A DNA stretch of 43,504 nucleotides from Chitinophagales bacterium (GTDB lineage: Bacteria > Bacteroidota > Bacteroidia > Chitinophagales > Chitinophagaceae), in assembly GCA_030832085.1 (NCBI GenBank), contig JAURJU010000068.1, positions 1 to 43,504 of the forward strand. The letters run 5' to 3'. The notes below the pieces were generated by a model. The model was not told the DNA's origin, made no database searches, and worked only from the letters and a program-made list of their open reading frames with translations. Position numbers and translations under genes: made by a program. Within the stretch, counting starts at the first letter, position 1; each line of letters opens with the position of its first letter. Of the stretch, positions 17,142 to 25,860 are shown piece by piece.

Positions 17142-18335
17142 ATGCCATTCAGCGAAATTCCTGGTCAGCAGTCCACAAAGGCAAACCTTGTCAACCTTGT
17201 CAGCAGCAACAGGCTCAGCCATGCACTGCTGTTCCTGGGCAAGGAAGGCAGCGGAGCCCTGCAGCTGGCGTTGGCATTGGCCCAATATGTCGTTTGCGAA
17301 AGGAACAAGCCAGGTGCTGTGAATGCTGGTGGGTCCTTGTTTGGCGAAGTTGCACCTGCATCAACATTTCTGGAAGATGCCTGCGGAAACTGCCCATCCT
17401 GTAAAAAGGCGTCAGCATTGGTTCATCCGGACATCCACTTTTCTTTTCCAACCATTACCCTAAAGGCAGGTGAAAAACCCATTGCAAGTGATTTCATCCA
17501 GGAGTGGAGAAGTTTTGTGGCACAAACCCCTTTCGGAAATGCTTTTGATTGGTTGCAACTCATAGGTGCAGAAAACAAACAGGGAAACATCACGGCACAC
17601 GAATGCGAAGACATCAACAGGAAACTCAACCTGAAAAGTTTTGAAAGTGGTTACAAGATTCTCATTCAATGGATGCCAGAGTACCTGGGGTTGACAGGCA
17701 ACAAATTGCTCAAACTGATTGAAGAGCCTCCCGCCAACACCCTTTTTATTTTTGTTGCAGAAGATGAATCGAGGCTTTTGTCTACCATCCTTTCCAGGAC
17801 ACAGTTGGTAAAGATCAACCGGTTGGACACTGTCGATGTGCAATCATGGCTGATCAACAAACAGGGTGTACCAAGGGAAAGAGCACAGCAAATTGCAGCA
17901 TTGGCAGAAGGAAATTTGAGAGCAGCTTTTCAACTCTTGCACCAAGCAGATGAAGACTGGGAAGGAATTTTACGGGATTGGTTGAATGCCATTGTCAAAA
18001 ACGGTCCCGCGGCACAGGTCAAATGGGTGGATGAAACCAGCAAACTTGGCCGGGAAAAGCAAAAGCAATTTCTCGCTTACTTCATTCATCTGCTTTCCTG
18101 TGCAGTACAAATTGCCAACATCGGAACAGCGCCTGATATATCAGAAAACGAACTCGACTTTGCAAACCGTTTGCTGCGGCTGGCATCTACAGAACAGCTT
18201 GAAGCCATCGTAAAAGAACTGGACAGGTCAGCGTATCACATAGAGCGAAATGCCAATCCCAAAATCCTGTTCATGGCACTGACCATCAAAATTTATCATA
18301 TTATAAGGTATAAAGCAGTAATTTTGGTACATTGA
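17142..18335 (+). CDS. holB: DNA polymerase III delta' subunit-like clamp-loader protein
   Basis: The 397-residue protein is a AAA+ clamp-loader subunit. It has the delta' start (LVNLVSSNRLSHALLFLGKEGSGA), a zinc-module Cys cluster (CGNCPSCKK, with another Cys upstream), and the sensor region LLKLIEEPPANTLFIFVAEDESRLLSTILSRTQ, whose EEPP and SRTQ elements are diagnostic. The P-loop is degenerate (GKEGSGA without the usual GKS/T), as in delta', which does not hydrolyse ATP. It helps load the beta clamp onto primed DNA. ATG 17142 (MPFSEIPG) fits the family better than an in-frame ATG at 17088. It is 8 bp upstream of ricT. Confidence 0.88.
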   Translation: MPFSEIPGQQSTKANLVNLVSSNRLSHALLFLGKEGSGALQLALALAQYVVCERNKPGAVNAGGSLFGEVAPASTFLEDACGNCPSCKKASALVHPDIHFSFPTITLKAGEKPIASDFIQEWRSFVAQTPFGNAFDWLQLIGAENKQGNITAHECEDINRKLNLKSFESGYKILIQWMPEYLGLTGNKLLKLIEEPPANTLFIFVAEDESRLLSTILSRTQLVKINRLDTVDVQSWLINKQGVPRERAQQIAALAEGNLRAAFQLLHQADEDWEGILRDWLNAIVKNGPAAQVKWVDETSKLGREKQKQFLAYFIHLLSCAVQIANIGTAPDISENELDFANRLLRLASTEQLEAIVKELDRSAYHIERNANPKILFMALTIKIYHIIRYKAVILVH

Positions 18336-18343
18336 TATAGATT

Positions 18344-19723
18344 ATGGGATGTAGTTCATGCGGTACAAAAGACGGAAAACCAGGCGGCTGTAAAAGCAAC
18401 GGCGGATGCAGCACAGGCGGATGCAATAGGCTGAATGTGCATGACTGGCTTGCCAATTTGCCATTCACGGACCCTGCGATGTCTTGCAGAATCGTTGAAG
18501 TGACTTTCAGCAACGGCAGCAGAAAAGAATATTTCAAGAATACCACACTGCAGCATTTCAACAAGGGAGAATTGGTCAGCGTTGAAGGTGTTGGAGGATT
18601 TGATGTAGGCACAGTCAACCTCAGTGGTGAGCTGGTCCGCATGCAACTGAAAAAGAAAAGAATTGCGGAAGACAGTGCTGAGCTGAAAAAAATACTGCGC
18701 AGGGCAACTGAAGTAGATATCCAAAAATGGGAAGAGAACAAGGCGAGGGAGAAAGAAGCCCTGGCCCGTTCACGCGCCATTGCCAGACAACTGAAACTCA
18801 GCATGAAAATTTGCGAGGTTGAGTTTCAGGCAGATGGAAGAAAGGCCACCTTTTTTTATACGGCAGAAGACAGGGTTGATTTTCGAGAGTTGATCAAGAT
18901 CTATGCGGGCGATTTCAAGGTGAAGGTCGAAATGAAGCAGATTGGTGCACGCCAGGAAGCCGCCAAGGTTGGGGGCATCGGCAGTTGTGGAAGAGAGCTT
19001 TGTTGCAGCAGCTGGCTGAACGAGTTCAAAAGCGTAACCACCGCCATGGCCCGTTACCAAAACCTCAGCATCAACCAGACCAAACTGAGTGGACAGTGCG
19101 GTAGGCTCAAATGCTGCCTCAATTATGAATTGGACAGTTACCTGGACGCATTGCAGCATTTTCCTGACCATGTTGATGTATTGCATACTGCAAAAGGCAA
19201 TGCAAACCTGATCAAAAAGGATATCTTCAAAAACCTGATGTGGTATACATTGCCAGACAGCAACAAACAATACCCCCTGACCATTGAAACGGTCAAAAAG
19301 ATCAAGGAGATGAACCAAAAGGGCTTAAGGCCTGAAGAGTTGGAAACCGCTGAAATTATCAGTACCAGCAGCAAGGCAAAAGAAGCTGAACCGCAGTTTG
19401 TGGAATTGGTGGGCCAAATCAGCCTTCGTTCGCTGGACAGGAATGCACAAAAAAGAAAGGGCCAAAGATCTGGACCTGGTCAAAGGGAAAGGACACAAGG
19501 GCCTACCACCGCACAAGGACCAAGAGAAAGACCAAAACTGCAGGACAGGTCAACGAAATCTTCCAATGCCCAAAGTCCAAGGCCACAGGCCCAAACTGGA
19601 AACCGGCCCCAGCGTGAACGGCCTCAAGGTCAAGCCAGGCCTCAGGGAACAAGGGAAAAGGCTGCCCCAGACCCAAATGTTCCAAGAACAAAACCCAGCA
19701 TTCAAATCAACAAGGATAAATAA
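18344..19723 (+). CDS. ricT: PSP1-domain protein RicT
   Basis: The 459-residue protein starts with a Cys-rich segment (five Cys between residues 3 and 27), followed by the PSP1 domain. The family core VGGIGSCGRELCCSSWL and KLSGQCGRLKCCLNYE provides further conserved cysteines. RicT of Bacillus joins an Fe-S complex that affects RNA processing through RNase Y; the function in Bacteroidota is less studied. The last ~90 residues are a low-complexity basic tail rich in Gln, Arg, Pro and Gly, probably disordered and possibly RNA-binding. It follows holB by 8 bp. In many Bacteroidota gldH follows ricT, but here gldH is 8 kb away at 27553-28020. Confidence 0.88.
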   Translation: MGCSSCGTKDGKPGGCKSNGGCSTGGCNRLNVHDWLANLPFTDPAMSCRIVEVTFSNGSRKEYFKNTTLQHFNKGELVSVEGVGGFDVGTVNLSGELVRMQLKKKRIAEDSAELKKILRRATEVDIQKWEENKAREKEALARSRAIARQLKLSMKICEVEFQADGRKATFFYTAEDRVDFRELIKIYAGDFKVKVEMKQIGARQEAAKVGGIGSCGRELCCSSWLNEFKSVTTAMARYQNLSINQTKLSGQCGRLKCCLNYELDSYLDALQHFPDHVDVLHTAKGNANLIKKDIFKNLMWYTLPDSNKQYPLTIETVKKIKEMNQKGLRPEELETAEIISTSSKAKEAEPQFVELVGQISLRSLDRNAQKRKGQRSGPGQRERTQGPTTAQGPRERPKLQDRSTKSSNAQSPRPQAQTGNRPQRERPQGQARPQGTREKAAPDPNVPRTKPSIQINKDK

Positions 19724-19730
19724 ATCCTGC

Positions 19731-20624
19731 CTACCTGAACAGCAAGTAACAGACCAGCCAAACTGCCGGCGCTGCCAATAAAATTGAATCAAACCGGTCC
19801 AGAAAACCTCCATGCCCGGGCATGAACGAACCGCTGTCTTTGACTCCGGCAATTCGCTTCAGTTTGCTTTCTAAGAGATCGCCAATGGATCCACTGATGG
19901 CGTTGGTCAAGGCAATGACAAGCAGCTGCACGCTGGGCTCAAACTTCCAAATGGCCATCAACATGATCAGGCCAACACTGAGGATGATTCCACCGATGGT
20001 GCCTTCCCATGTTTTCTTGGGAGACCATGCGGTCAATGGAGTTTTACCAATCAATGAGCCGACAATATAGGCCATGGTATCATTGATCCAAATACCCACC
20101 ACCAACAGAATACAGATTATCTTTCCATTGAACCCTGATAAGGTCTGCGCAAAAAACCCACTGTCCGGAGTTTGTGACCAAATCCAGCCAGACCGAAGGT
20201 TGATGAGCAAGGCCAGGGTCACTGAGATATAAAAAAATCCCAACAGAAATTGTTTCAGGTGCTTGAAAGTAAATTGCTTGTCTATGAAAAAATTCAACGG
20301 GATAAGGAACAGTCCAACCCTTACGATTGAATATCCCAGATCACTCAACTGCCATCCATTGATCACGAGGGAGCCAGCAGAGGCCATCAACATGACACCC
20401 CAACCGATGATGGGGAAAAGCAGGCGATCATACCACAAACTCCAACGAAGCTCAGGATGGATGAGGCTGGACAATTTCTGGAATTCATACCATGCACCAA
20501 AATGCACCAGTGAGAACAAAATAAAAAAGCTCCATTCGTTCCAGAAGAGGCCAGTCAACATGATGACTGCATAAACGATGGCTGTTTTTGCCCTCGTTTG
20601 GAAAACATCTTTGTTCAGTGCCAT
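19731..20624 (-). CDS. cdsA: Phosphatidate cytidylyltransferase
   Basis: CdsA makes CDP-diacylglycerol from phosphatidic acid and CTP, the branch-point of phospholipid synthesis, in the inner membrane. The 297-residue polytopic protein ends with the full family signature SKLKRIAGVKDSGSF followed by MPGHGGFLDRFD. Upstream it has PKKTWEGTIGG, also typical. Multiple hydrophobic segments are spread through the protein. Its start codon is immediately adjacent to the stop of the CPBP protease gene, so the two are surely cotranscribed. Psd, a later enzyme of the same pathway, is encoded at 23664. Confidence 0.95.
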   Translation of the reverse strand: MALNKDVFQTRAKTAIVYAVIMLTGLFWNEWSFFILFSLVHFGAWYEFQKLSSLIHPELRWSLWYDRLLFPIIGWGVMLMASAGSLVINGWQLSDLGYSIVRVGLFLIPLNFFIDKQFTFKHLKQFLLGFFYISVTLALLINLRSGWIWSQTPDSGFFAQTLSGFNGKIICILLVVGIWINDTMAYIVGSLIGKTPLTAWSPKKTWEGTIGGIILSVGLIMLMAIWKFEPSVQLLVIALTNAISGSIGDLLESKLKRIAGVKDSGSFMPGHGGFLDRFDSILLAAPAVWLVCYLLFR

Positions 20625-21518
20625 TTATTCAAGTGTTTTTTCAAATCTCCTGTAGGCAAAAAAGAAAAATGCAATCGCAAATAATCCCCACCACAAAGGG
20701 TATTTATCGTCCATGCTTTCTGACAGGGATTGTCCTGTACTTCTGAGGTAATAAACCTGACCAACAGCAATGGCATTGTTGACAAAATGCGCAAGTATGG
20801 GAACCCAGATGTTTTGACTGGCTGCAAAAAGCAGACCCAGTACGATGCCCAGTGCTGTTCTTGCAAAAAAACCATAGAAAGAGAAATGGATGGCACTGAA
20901 CAAGAGCGAAGTGATGATGATGCTTACCCACATATTGCCCGTTGAACGGTGCATCATGTTTTGAAACCCGCCACGGAAAAAAACCTCTTCAACAACCGCT
21001 GGCACAAATGCCATGACAACCAATGAAATCAGGAGGTCGGGAATACCTTTCATTTGAGACATCACTTCTACCTGCTGCATGTACTTGTCTTCCATCTCTG
21101 TGAAATACAGTTTCATCGAAGGAGTAACGGGAATTAATTCGTTGAGGGTAGTAAGTGACCCTGCAATGACAATCGTGATCAACATGATGACGATGGCTGA
21201 TCCGTATGTTTTCCAGGAAGACTTGCCCGAAAAACCCAGCAAGGCAAAGGGCCTGTAATTGATGATCCTGGCGGCCAATATAGCAGGAATAAGAAAAATA
21301 AAAATCGAAAGCAGTGTCTGGGTAACCCTTACCTGGTTGGCAAATGCAGGATTGCTCATGGAGATTTGCATGTCTGCCATCCCCTGACCTGTCATCAGTT
21401 TCCATACAAAGAACGACAGGAATCCTCCAACCATGAACCCAACACCCATCAACCCAATCAGAATGAACAATCCTGTTCTCTCATTCAATCCCGGCCTGTT
21501 TTCCATTTGCTGTTCCAT
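20625..21518 (-). CDS. CPBP-family intramembrane metalloprotease
   Basis: The 297-residue multi-pass protein has the Abi/CPBP motifs: EE at 177-178 followed by Arg182 in EEVFFRGGFQ, His211 in LLFSAIHFSFYG, and His244 with Asn247/248 in AHFVNNAI. These residues form the glutamyl intramembrane protease active site of the Rce1/CPBP group. The natural substrate is unknown. The gene directly abuts cdsA, an arrangement that suggests joint control of membrane functions. It is divergent from dus with only 30 bp between starts, so the two promoters overlap. Confidence 0.88.
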   Translation of the reverse strand: MEQQMENRPGLNERTGLFILIGLMGVGFMVGGFLSFFVWKLMTGQGMADMQISMSNPAFANQVRVTQTLLSIFIFLIPAILAARIINYRPFALLGFSGKSSWKTYGSAIVIMLITIVIAGSLTTLNELIPVTPSMKLYFTEMEDKYMQQVEVMSQMKGIPDLLISLVVMAFVPAVVEEVFFRGGFQNMMHRSTGNMWVSIIITSLLFSAIHFSFYGFFARTALGIVLGLLFAASQNIWVPILAHFVNNAIAVGQVYYLRSTGQSLSESMDDKYPLWWGLFAIAFFFFAYRRFEKTLE

Positions 21519-21538
21519 AATTGTTATTTGTAACTTTG
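21506..21538 (+). promoter_or_regulatory. Candidate dus promoter
   Basis: TTTG at 21506-21509 and an exact TAACTTTG box at 21531-21538 are separated by 21 bases. The start codon at 21549 lies 10 bases after the box, so the leader would be very short. The -33 element falls within the first codons of the divergent CPBP gene. Confidence 0.5.
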
Positions 21539-21548
21539 CAACAATTGA

Positions 21549-22535
21549 ATGATAAAGATAGGCAACATAACATTATCCGACTTCCCGCTTTTGCTGGCAC
21601 CCATGGAAGACGTCAGTGATCCGCCCTTTCGTGCAGTGTGCAAGAAACATGGTGCAGACCTGATGTATACAGAGTTCATCAGCAGCGAGGGATTGATCAG
21701 GGATGCGATGAAGAGCAGGCAGAAACTGGATATTTTTGAAGAGGAACGCCCGGTGGGGATCCAGATTTTTGGTGGCGATGAAGAGGCCATGGCCATCAGT
21801 GCAGGAATTGTTGATGCGGTAAACCCAGACTTGCTGGACATTAATTTTGGGTGCCCGGTAAAAAAAGTGGTCTGCAAGGGTGCCGGTGCTGCAGTACTGA
21901 AAGACATCGACCTCATGGTCAGGCTGACAAACGCCGTGATCAAATCATGCAATGTGCCCGTTACCGTGAAAACCAGACTGGGGTGGGATTTTGACAGCAT
22001 CAACATCATAGAGGTGGCAGAAAGGTTACAAGACATTGGTGTGCAGGCACTGTCGATACACGGCAGAACAAGAAGCCAACTTTACAAGGGAGAGGCCGAT
22101 TGGAGCTGGATTGCAAAAGTGAAAGACCATCCCAGGATCAAGATTCCCATTTTTGGCAATGGTGATATTGACTCTCCACAAAAAGCATTGGAATACAAAA
22201 ACAAATATGGTGTCGATGGCATCATGATCGGAAGGGCGGCCATTGGCTATCCCTGGTTTTTCCGTGAAGTGAAACATTTTTTTGCAACTGGCGAAGTGCT
22301 TCCTCCTCCAACTGTTGAAGAAAGAATTGAGGTAATCAGACAACACCTGCGTGCGTCTGTTGCCTGGAAGGGGCCCAGGATTGGGATTTTTGAGATGAGA
22401 CGGCATTATGCCAACTACCTCAAGGGGATTATCAACATCAAGCCTTTGCGTTCAAAACTGGTGATGCTGAACACCATGGAAGAGATTGAAGAGGCATTGG
22501 AAAATTTCAGCACCCTGATGTTATCAGAAGCATGA
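21549..22535 (+). CDS. dus: tRNA-dihydrouridine synthase
   Basis: The 328-residue flavoenzyme reduces uridines in the tRNA D-loop. Visible motifs are the N-terminal FMN-site LLLAPMEDVSDPPFR, the catalytic Cys102 in DINFGCPVKKVVCKGAGAA, the phosphate-binding Lys in PVTVKTRLGWD, SIHGRTRSQLYKGEADW, and the distal GIMIGRAAIGYPWFF. It belongs to the DusB/NifR3-like branch common as the only or main Dus in Bacteroidota. Its stop overlaps the start of the next gene by four bases (ATGA), which indicates translational coupling. Confidence 0.94.
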   Translation: MIKIGNITLSDFPLLLAPMEDVSDPPFRAVCKKHGADLMYTEFISSEGLIRDAMKSRQKLDIFEEERPVGIQIFGGDEEAMAISAGIVDAVNPDLLDINFGCPVKKVVCKGAGAAVLKDIDLMVRLTNAVIKSCNVPVTVKTRLGWDFDSINIIEVAERLQDIGVQALSIHGRTRSQLYKGEADWSWIAKVKDHPRIKIPIFGNGDIDSPQKALEYKNKYGVDGIMIGRAAIGYPWFFREVKHFFATGEVLPPPTVEERIEVIRQHLRASVAWKGPRIGIFEMRRHYANYLKGIINIKPLRSKLVMLNTMEEIEEALENFSTLMLSEA

Positions 22536-23620
22536 ATTACTCTACCATAGATTCTCCCGCATTGTTGGTATTCCCAGCACAGGTAAAGCGGAACATCAAC
22601 GAGATGATCAGGATGGCAGGTGATGCAAGCCGGCTTCGCCCACACATCAAGACACACAAGACATCGGAAGGCATCCGGCTGATGCTGGATGCAGGCATCA
22701 GCAAGTTCAAGTGTGCCACCATCGCAGAAGCGGAGCTCCTGGCCATGAACCATGCAAAAGATGTTTTGCTGGCCCACCAACCCACGGGGCCAAGGATTGG
22801 ACGTTTGTTGCAATTGATGTTAAAGTATCCTGAGACCCGGTTTTCATGCATCACAGACCATGCCAACATTGCACAGGAGTTGGGAGAGGCCTTTCATGCA
22901 CATGCATTGGTTCTGGACGTGTATATCGACATCAATGTTGGGATGAACAGGACTGGTATCCTCCCGAATGAACAGGCATTGGAATTGCATGAAATGATTG
23001 CCGATCAGCGCGGGTTACAATTCATGGGACTGCATATATATGACGGACAACACCGCCAGGCAGATCCTGTTGAGCGTGAAAAGGCCTGTGACAGTGCTTT
23101 TGAAAGCGTCCATGCATTGGTGGGCCTCTTGGAGGCAAAGGGTTTTCCCCGCCCCCACCTCATTGCTGGAGGGTCTCCGAGTTTTTCCATTCATGCCCAA
23201 AGAATGGACAGGGATTGCAGCCCAGGCACCAATATTTTTTGGGACAGGGGATATGGATTGATCTGTCCTGAGCAGGATTTTGTTCCAGCCGTCCAGTTGA
23301 TGACCAGGGTGATTTCCCTTCCCGCAGAAAACCGGATCTGTCTTGACCTTGGACACAAGTCTGTTGCTGCTGAAAATGAGTTGGCCAAACGGGTATTCTT
23401 TCCTGCGCATCCCGAATTGAAAGCAGTTGCTCAAAGCGAAGAGCATTTGGTACTTGAAACTGCTCCAGGACATGCTTTCAAGCCAGGTGACGTGCTGATT
23501 GGCATCCCTTATCATATATGCCCTACTGTGGCCCTCCACGAAAGCCTTGTTGCCATTGAAAATGGTGTTGTCACCGGTGAATGGAAGGTTGAGGCAAGAA
23601 AAAGAAAGATCAGCTGCTGA
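22532..23620 (+). CDS. D-threonine aldolase-like PLP enzyme
   Basis: The 362-residue protein is a fold-type III PLP enzyme with an alanine racemase-like barrel. RPHIKTHKT at 37-44 supplies the PLP lysine (Lys40). FMGLHIYDGQHR and LIAGGSPSFSIH match the D-threonine aldolase/D-serine dehydratase group. The C-terminal YHICPTVALHE (near 328) contains the His and Cys that bind a metal in this group. Reaction candidates are D-threonine or D-3-hydroxy-amino-acid cleavage and D-serine deamination; sequence inspection cannot choose. The gene overlaps dus by four bases, though no functional connection with tRNA modification is known to me. Confidence 0.85.
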   Translation: MNYSTIDSPALLVFPAQVKRNINEMIRMAGDASRLRPHIKTHKTSEGIRLMLDAGISKFKCATIAEAELLAMNHAKDVLLAHQPTGPRIGRLLQLMLKYPETRFSCITDHANIAQELGEAFHAHALVLDVYIDINVGMNRTGILPNEQALELHEMIADQRGLQFMGLHIYDGQHRQADPVEREKACDSAFESVHALVGLLEAKGFPRPHLIAGGSPSFSIHAQRMDRDCSPGTNIFWDRGYGLICPEQDFVPAVQLMTRVISLPAENRICLDLGHKSVAAENELAKRVFFPAHPELKAVAQSEEHLVLETAPGHAFKPGDVLIGIPYHICPTVALHESLVAIENGVVTGEWKVEARKRKISC

Positions 23621-23636
23621 TGCCCACGATATTGTT

Positions 23637-23644
23637 TAGCTTTG
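23637..23644 (+). promoter_or_regulatory. Candidate -7 box for psd
   Basis: TAGCTTTG is an exact match to TAnnTTTG, 19 bases before the psd start. No clear TTG is found at the -33 distance, so the call rests on the single box. Confidence 0.35.
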
Positions 23645-23663
23645 CACACTTAATCATTGAAGC

Positions 23664-24320
23664 ATGACCATACACAAGGAAGGATTTCCAACCATCGCCA
23701 TCGTAACAATGCTCTGCCTGTTGTTGGGCTTCGCAACGAACCTTCATCTTGAACCCCTCTCTTCCTTTTTGGCATGGGTCATCTATACCGTACTCACTGG
23801 GTTCTGGCTGTTCATCATCTCTTTTTTCAGGATCCCTTCCAGGACTTTCACCTACAACGAAAATGCAATCGTTTCTCCTGCAGATGGCAAGGTGGTGGTC
23901 ATTGAGGAGACCTTTGACACCGAATATTTCAATGAAAAAAGATTGCAGATTTCCGTATTCATGAGCCCGGCAAATGTGCATGTCAACCGCTACCCCGTTT
24001 CAGGCAAGGTGGAGTACAGCCAATACCACAAGGGGAAATACCTGGTTGCCTGGGACCCAAAATCTTCCACTGAAAATGAACGCCATAGCATTGTTCTTTC
24101 AAATCCAAAAGTAACCATGCTGGTCAAGCAGATTGCAGGTGCCTTGGCCAGAAGAATTGTCAATTATGCTGTACCTGGAGAAGGGGTAAGACAAAATGAA
24201 GAATTGGGCTTCATTAAATTCGGAAGTCGTGTTGACCTGTTGCTGCCTATTGGCACAAAAGTGAATGTAAAAATCGGTGACACCGTTAAAAATGGTGTTT
24301 CAATTCTGGCCACCATCTAG
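23664..24320 (+). CDS. psd: Phosphatidylserine decarboxylase, short type
   Basis: The 218-residue protein converts phosphatidylserine to phosphatidylethanolamine. Two hydrophobic segments occupy the N-terminus (about 8-60). The catalytic domain contains SPADGKVVVIE, SVFMSPANVHVNRYPVSG with its conserved His, and the self-cleavage site Gly187-Ser188 in IKFGSRVDLLLP. The serine becomes the pyruvoyl prosthetic group. The length fits the short PSD-A class found in Bacteroidota rather than the ~320-residue E. coli enzyme. It acts downstream of CdsA, encoded nearby on the other strand. Confidence 0.93.
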   Translation: MTIHKEGFPTIAIVTMLCLLLGFATNLHLEPLSSFLAWVIYTVLTGFWLFIISFFRIPSRTFTYNENAIVSPADGKVVVIEETFDTEYFNEKRLQISVFMSPANVHVNRYPVSGKVEYSQYHKGKYLVAWDPKSSTENERHSIVLSNPKVTMLVKQIAGALARRIVNYAVPGEGVRQNEELGFIKFGSRVDLLLPIGTKVNVKIGDTVKNGVSILATI

Positions 24321-24393
24321 TATGCCAGACCAAAGAAAAATTTCGCCTGCCATTGGATAGGCTTCTGTGGATGTTGGTAATTTTGGTTCACAA

Positions 24394-25098
24394 TCAGAAG
24401 ATGCGCATCAGGTCTCCCAAATTTTCAATCACATGGGTTGGCTTTATTTTTGGCGTATGCGGAACGGCAGGATTAAAGTAAACGGTATCCATCCCAGCAT
24501 TCAATGCACCAAGGATGTCCACCTCGAGGGTGTCTCCTATCATGATGCTTTTTTCAGGTGTGGTTTTTGTTTTGGCCAGGGCATATTCAAAAATTGCAGC
24601 ATGCGGTTTCATGATGCCTGCCTGCTCTGAAGTGATCACCTCTGTGAAAAAATGACTGATTCCACTGTTTTTGATTTTCAGGTGCTGGGTTGTTTCAAAA
24701 CCATTGGTGATCAGGTGCATGGGATATTTTTTGGCAGACAAATACTGCAGTACGTCCATGCAATGCGGAAAAAGATTTGTTTTTGTTGGCAATATGTCCA
24801 GATAACGATCGCTCATTTTCCTTGAAAGGGGTTCATCCGTTATTTTATAATCTACGAGGGTGCGCCACATCCTTCTCCACCGCAGCTCTTCGCGGTTGAT
24901 GTATCCCTTTCGGAAACGGTCCCAATAGACATTGTTGTGGTGCTGATAGGTTTTGTGGAACTGATCAAAATCATCCGTAGCCTTTTCACCCAGTTTCAGT
25001 TCTGCGTAAAGGTCACGCAGCGTAGCCTCTGAGTTGGTTTCAAAATCCCAGAGGGTATGATCCAGGTCAAAAAAAAGCTGCTCGTATTGCTTTGCCAT
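24394..25098 (-). CDS. HAD-family YjjG-like pyrimidine nucleotidase
   Basis: The 234-residue HAD hydrolase has motif I DLDHT with nucleophile Asp11 and general acid Asp13, motif II LITNGFE, motif III lysine in AGIMKPHAAIF, and motif IV GDTLEVDI. The sequence LFFDLDHTLWDFETNS is characteristic of the YjjG subgroup, which dephosphorylates non-canonical pyrimidine nucleotides and so cleanses the pool. The cap domain (about 20-100) is helical. It is divergent from the SDR gene, sharing a short promoter region, and ends convergent to psd. Confidence 0.88.
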   Translation of the reverse strand: MAKQYEQLFFDLDHTLWDFETNSEATLRDLYAELKLGEKATDDFDQFHKTYQHHNNVYWDRFRKGYINREELRWRRMWRTLVDYKITDEPLSRKMSDRYLDILPTKTNLFPHCMDVLQYLSAKKYPMHLITNGFETTQHLKIKNSGISHFFTEVITSEQAGIMKPHAAIFEYALAKTKTTPEKSIMIGDTLEVDILGALNAGMDTVYFNPAVPHTPKIKPTHVIENLGDLMRIF

Positions 25099-25101
25099 AT
25101 G

Positions 25102-25138
25102 TTTGTAAAGTTAGGCAACTTGGCTTTCCCTAACTTTG
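25102..25138. promoter_or_regulatory. Divergent promoter region with mirrored -7 boxes
   Basis: AAAGTTAGG (25107-25115) and CCTAACTTT (25129-25137) form a perfect 9-base inverted repeat. Read outwards, these give TAACTTTG at 25131-25138 for the SDR gene (plus) and TAACTTTA at 25113-25106 for the HAD gene (minus). The two start codons are only 55 bases apart, so the promoters are interlocked. A TTTG at 25102-25105 could be the SDR -33 element, with rather long spacing. Confidence 0.45.
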
Positions 25139-25153
25139 AAAAAATTGCAGGCC

Positions 25154-25852
25154 ATGAACGTTGTCATCACAGGAGCATCAAAAGGAATTGGGAAAGGTAT
25201 TGCAGAACATTTTGCAGCAGAAGGTGCCAACCTGTTGCTCTGCTCCAGGAACATGGACAATACCATTGAATGGCAGCGGGAACTCATGAAAAAACATGGC
25301 ATCGGCATTACCAGCTTCAACGCCGACCTCTCGGATTTCAACCAGGTGAAATTGTTTGCGGATCAGCTGTTGAAAGCCACAGATGCAATTGATGTCCTTG
25401 TCAACAATGCAGGCACCTATCAGCCCGGATCTGTTTACAATGAACCGGATGGACAACTTGAAAACATGATGAACCTGAACCTCTATTCAGCTTACCACCT
25501 GACCAGGGCATTGCTGCCTTCCATGATCAAAAGAAAGACTGGACATGTATTCAATATTTGCTCCATTGCCGCATTGAAAGCCTATGCAAATGGTGGTTCC
25601 TACAGCATCAGCAAATGGGCATTGGCAGGCTTCAGCGAAAACCTGAGGGAGGAAATGAAAGGCTTCAACATCAAAGTCACCGCCGTTCACCCTGGCGCAA
25701 CATTCAGCAGCTCATGGGATGGTGCAAACATCGATCCAAAGCGGATCATGGAAGTAGCAGATCTTGCCAAGATGATCGTTGCAGCGAGTAAACTGTCGCC
25801 ACAGGCCTGTGTAGAAAACATTGTCATGAGGCCACAATTGGGAGATCTGTAG
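25154..25852 (+). CDS. Short-chain dehydrogenase/reductase (SDR)
   Basis: The 232-residue classical SDR has the NAD(P) motif TGASKGIGKG near residues 6-15, the VNNAGTY motif at about 86-92, the catalytic Ser in FNICSIAA, and Tyr150/Lys154 in SYSISKWAL. It oxidises or reduces an alcohol/carbonyl substrate that cannot be predicted. The family includes 3-ketoacyl reductases and sepiapterin-like reductases. ATG 25154 (MNVVITGAS) gives the usual start, whereas a TTG at 25136 is unlikely because it overlaps the promoter box. It ends 8 bp from the convergent response regulator. Confidence 0.88.
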   Translation: MNVVITGASKGIGKGIAEHFAAEGANLLLCSRNMDNTIEWQRELMKKHGIGITSFNADLSDFNQVKLFADQLLKATDAIDVLVNNAGTYQPGSVYNEPDGQLENMMNLNLYSAYHLTRALLPSMIKRKTGHVFNICSIAALKAYANGGSYSISKWALAGFSENLREEMKGFNIKVTAVHPGATFSSSWDGANIDPKRIMEVADLAKMIVAASKLSPQACVENIVMRPQLGDL

Positions 25853-25860
25853 TTACAGGG

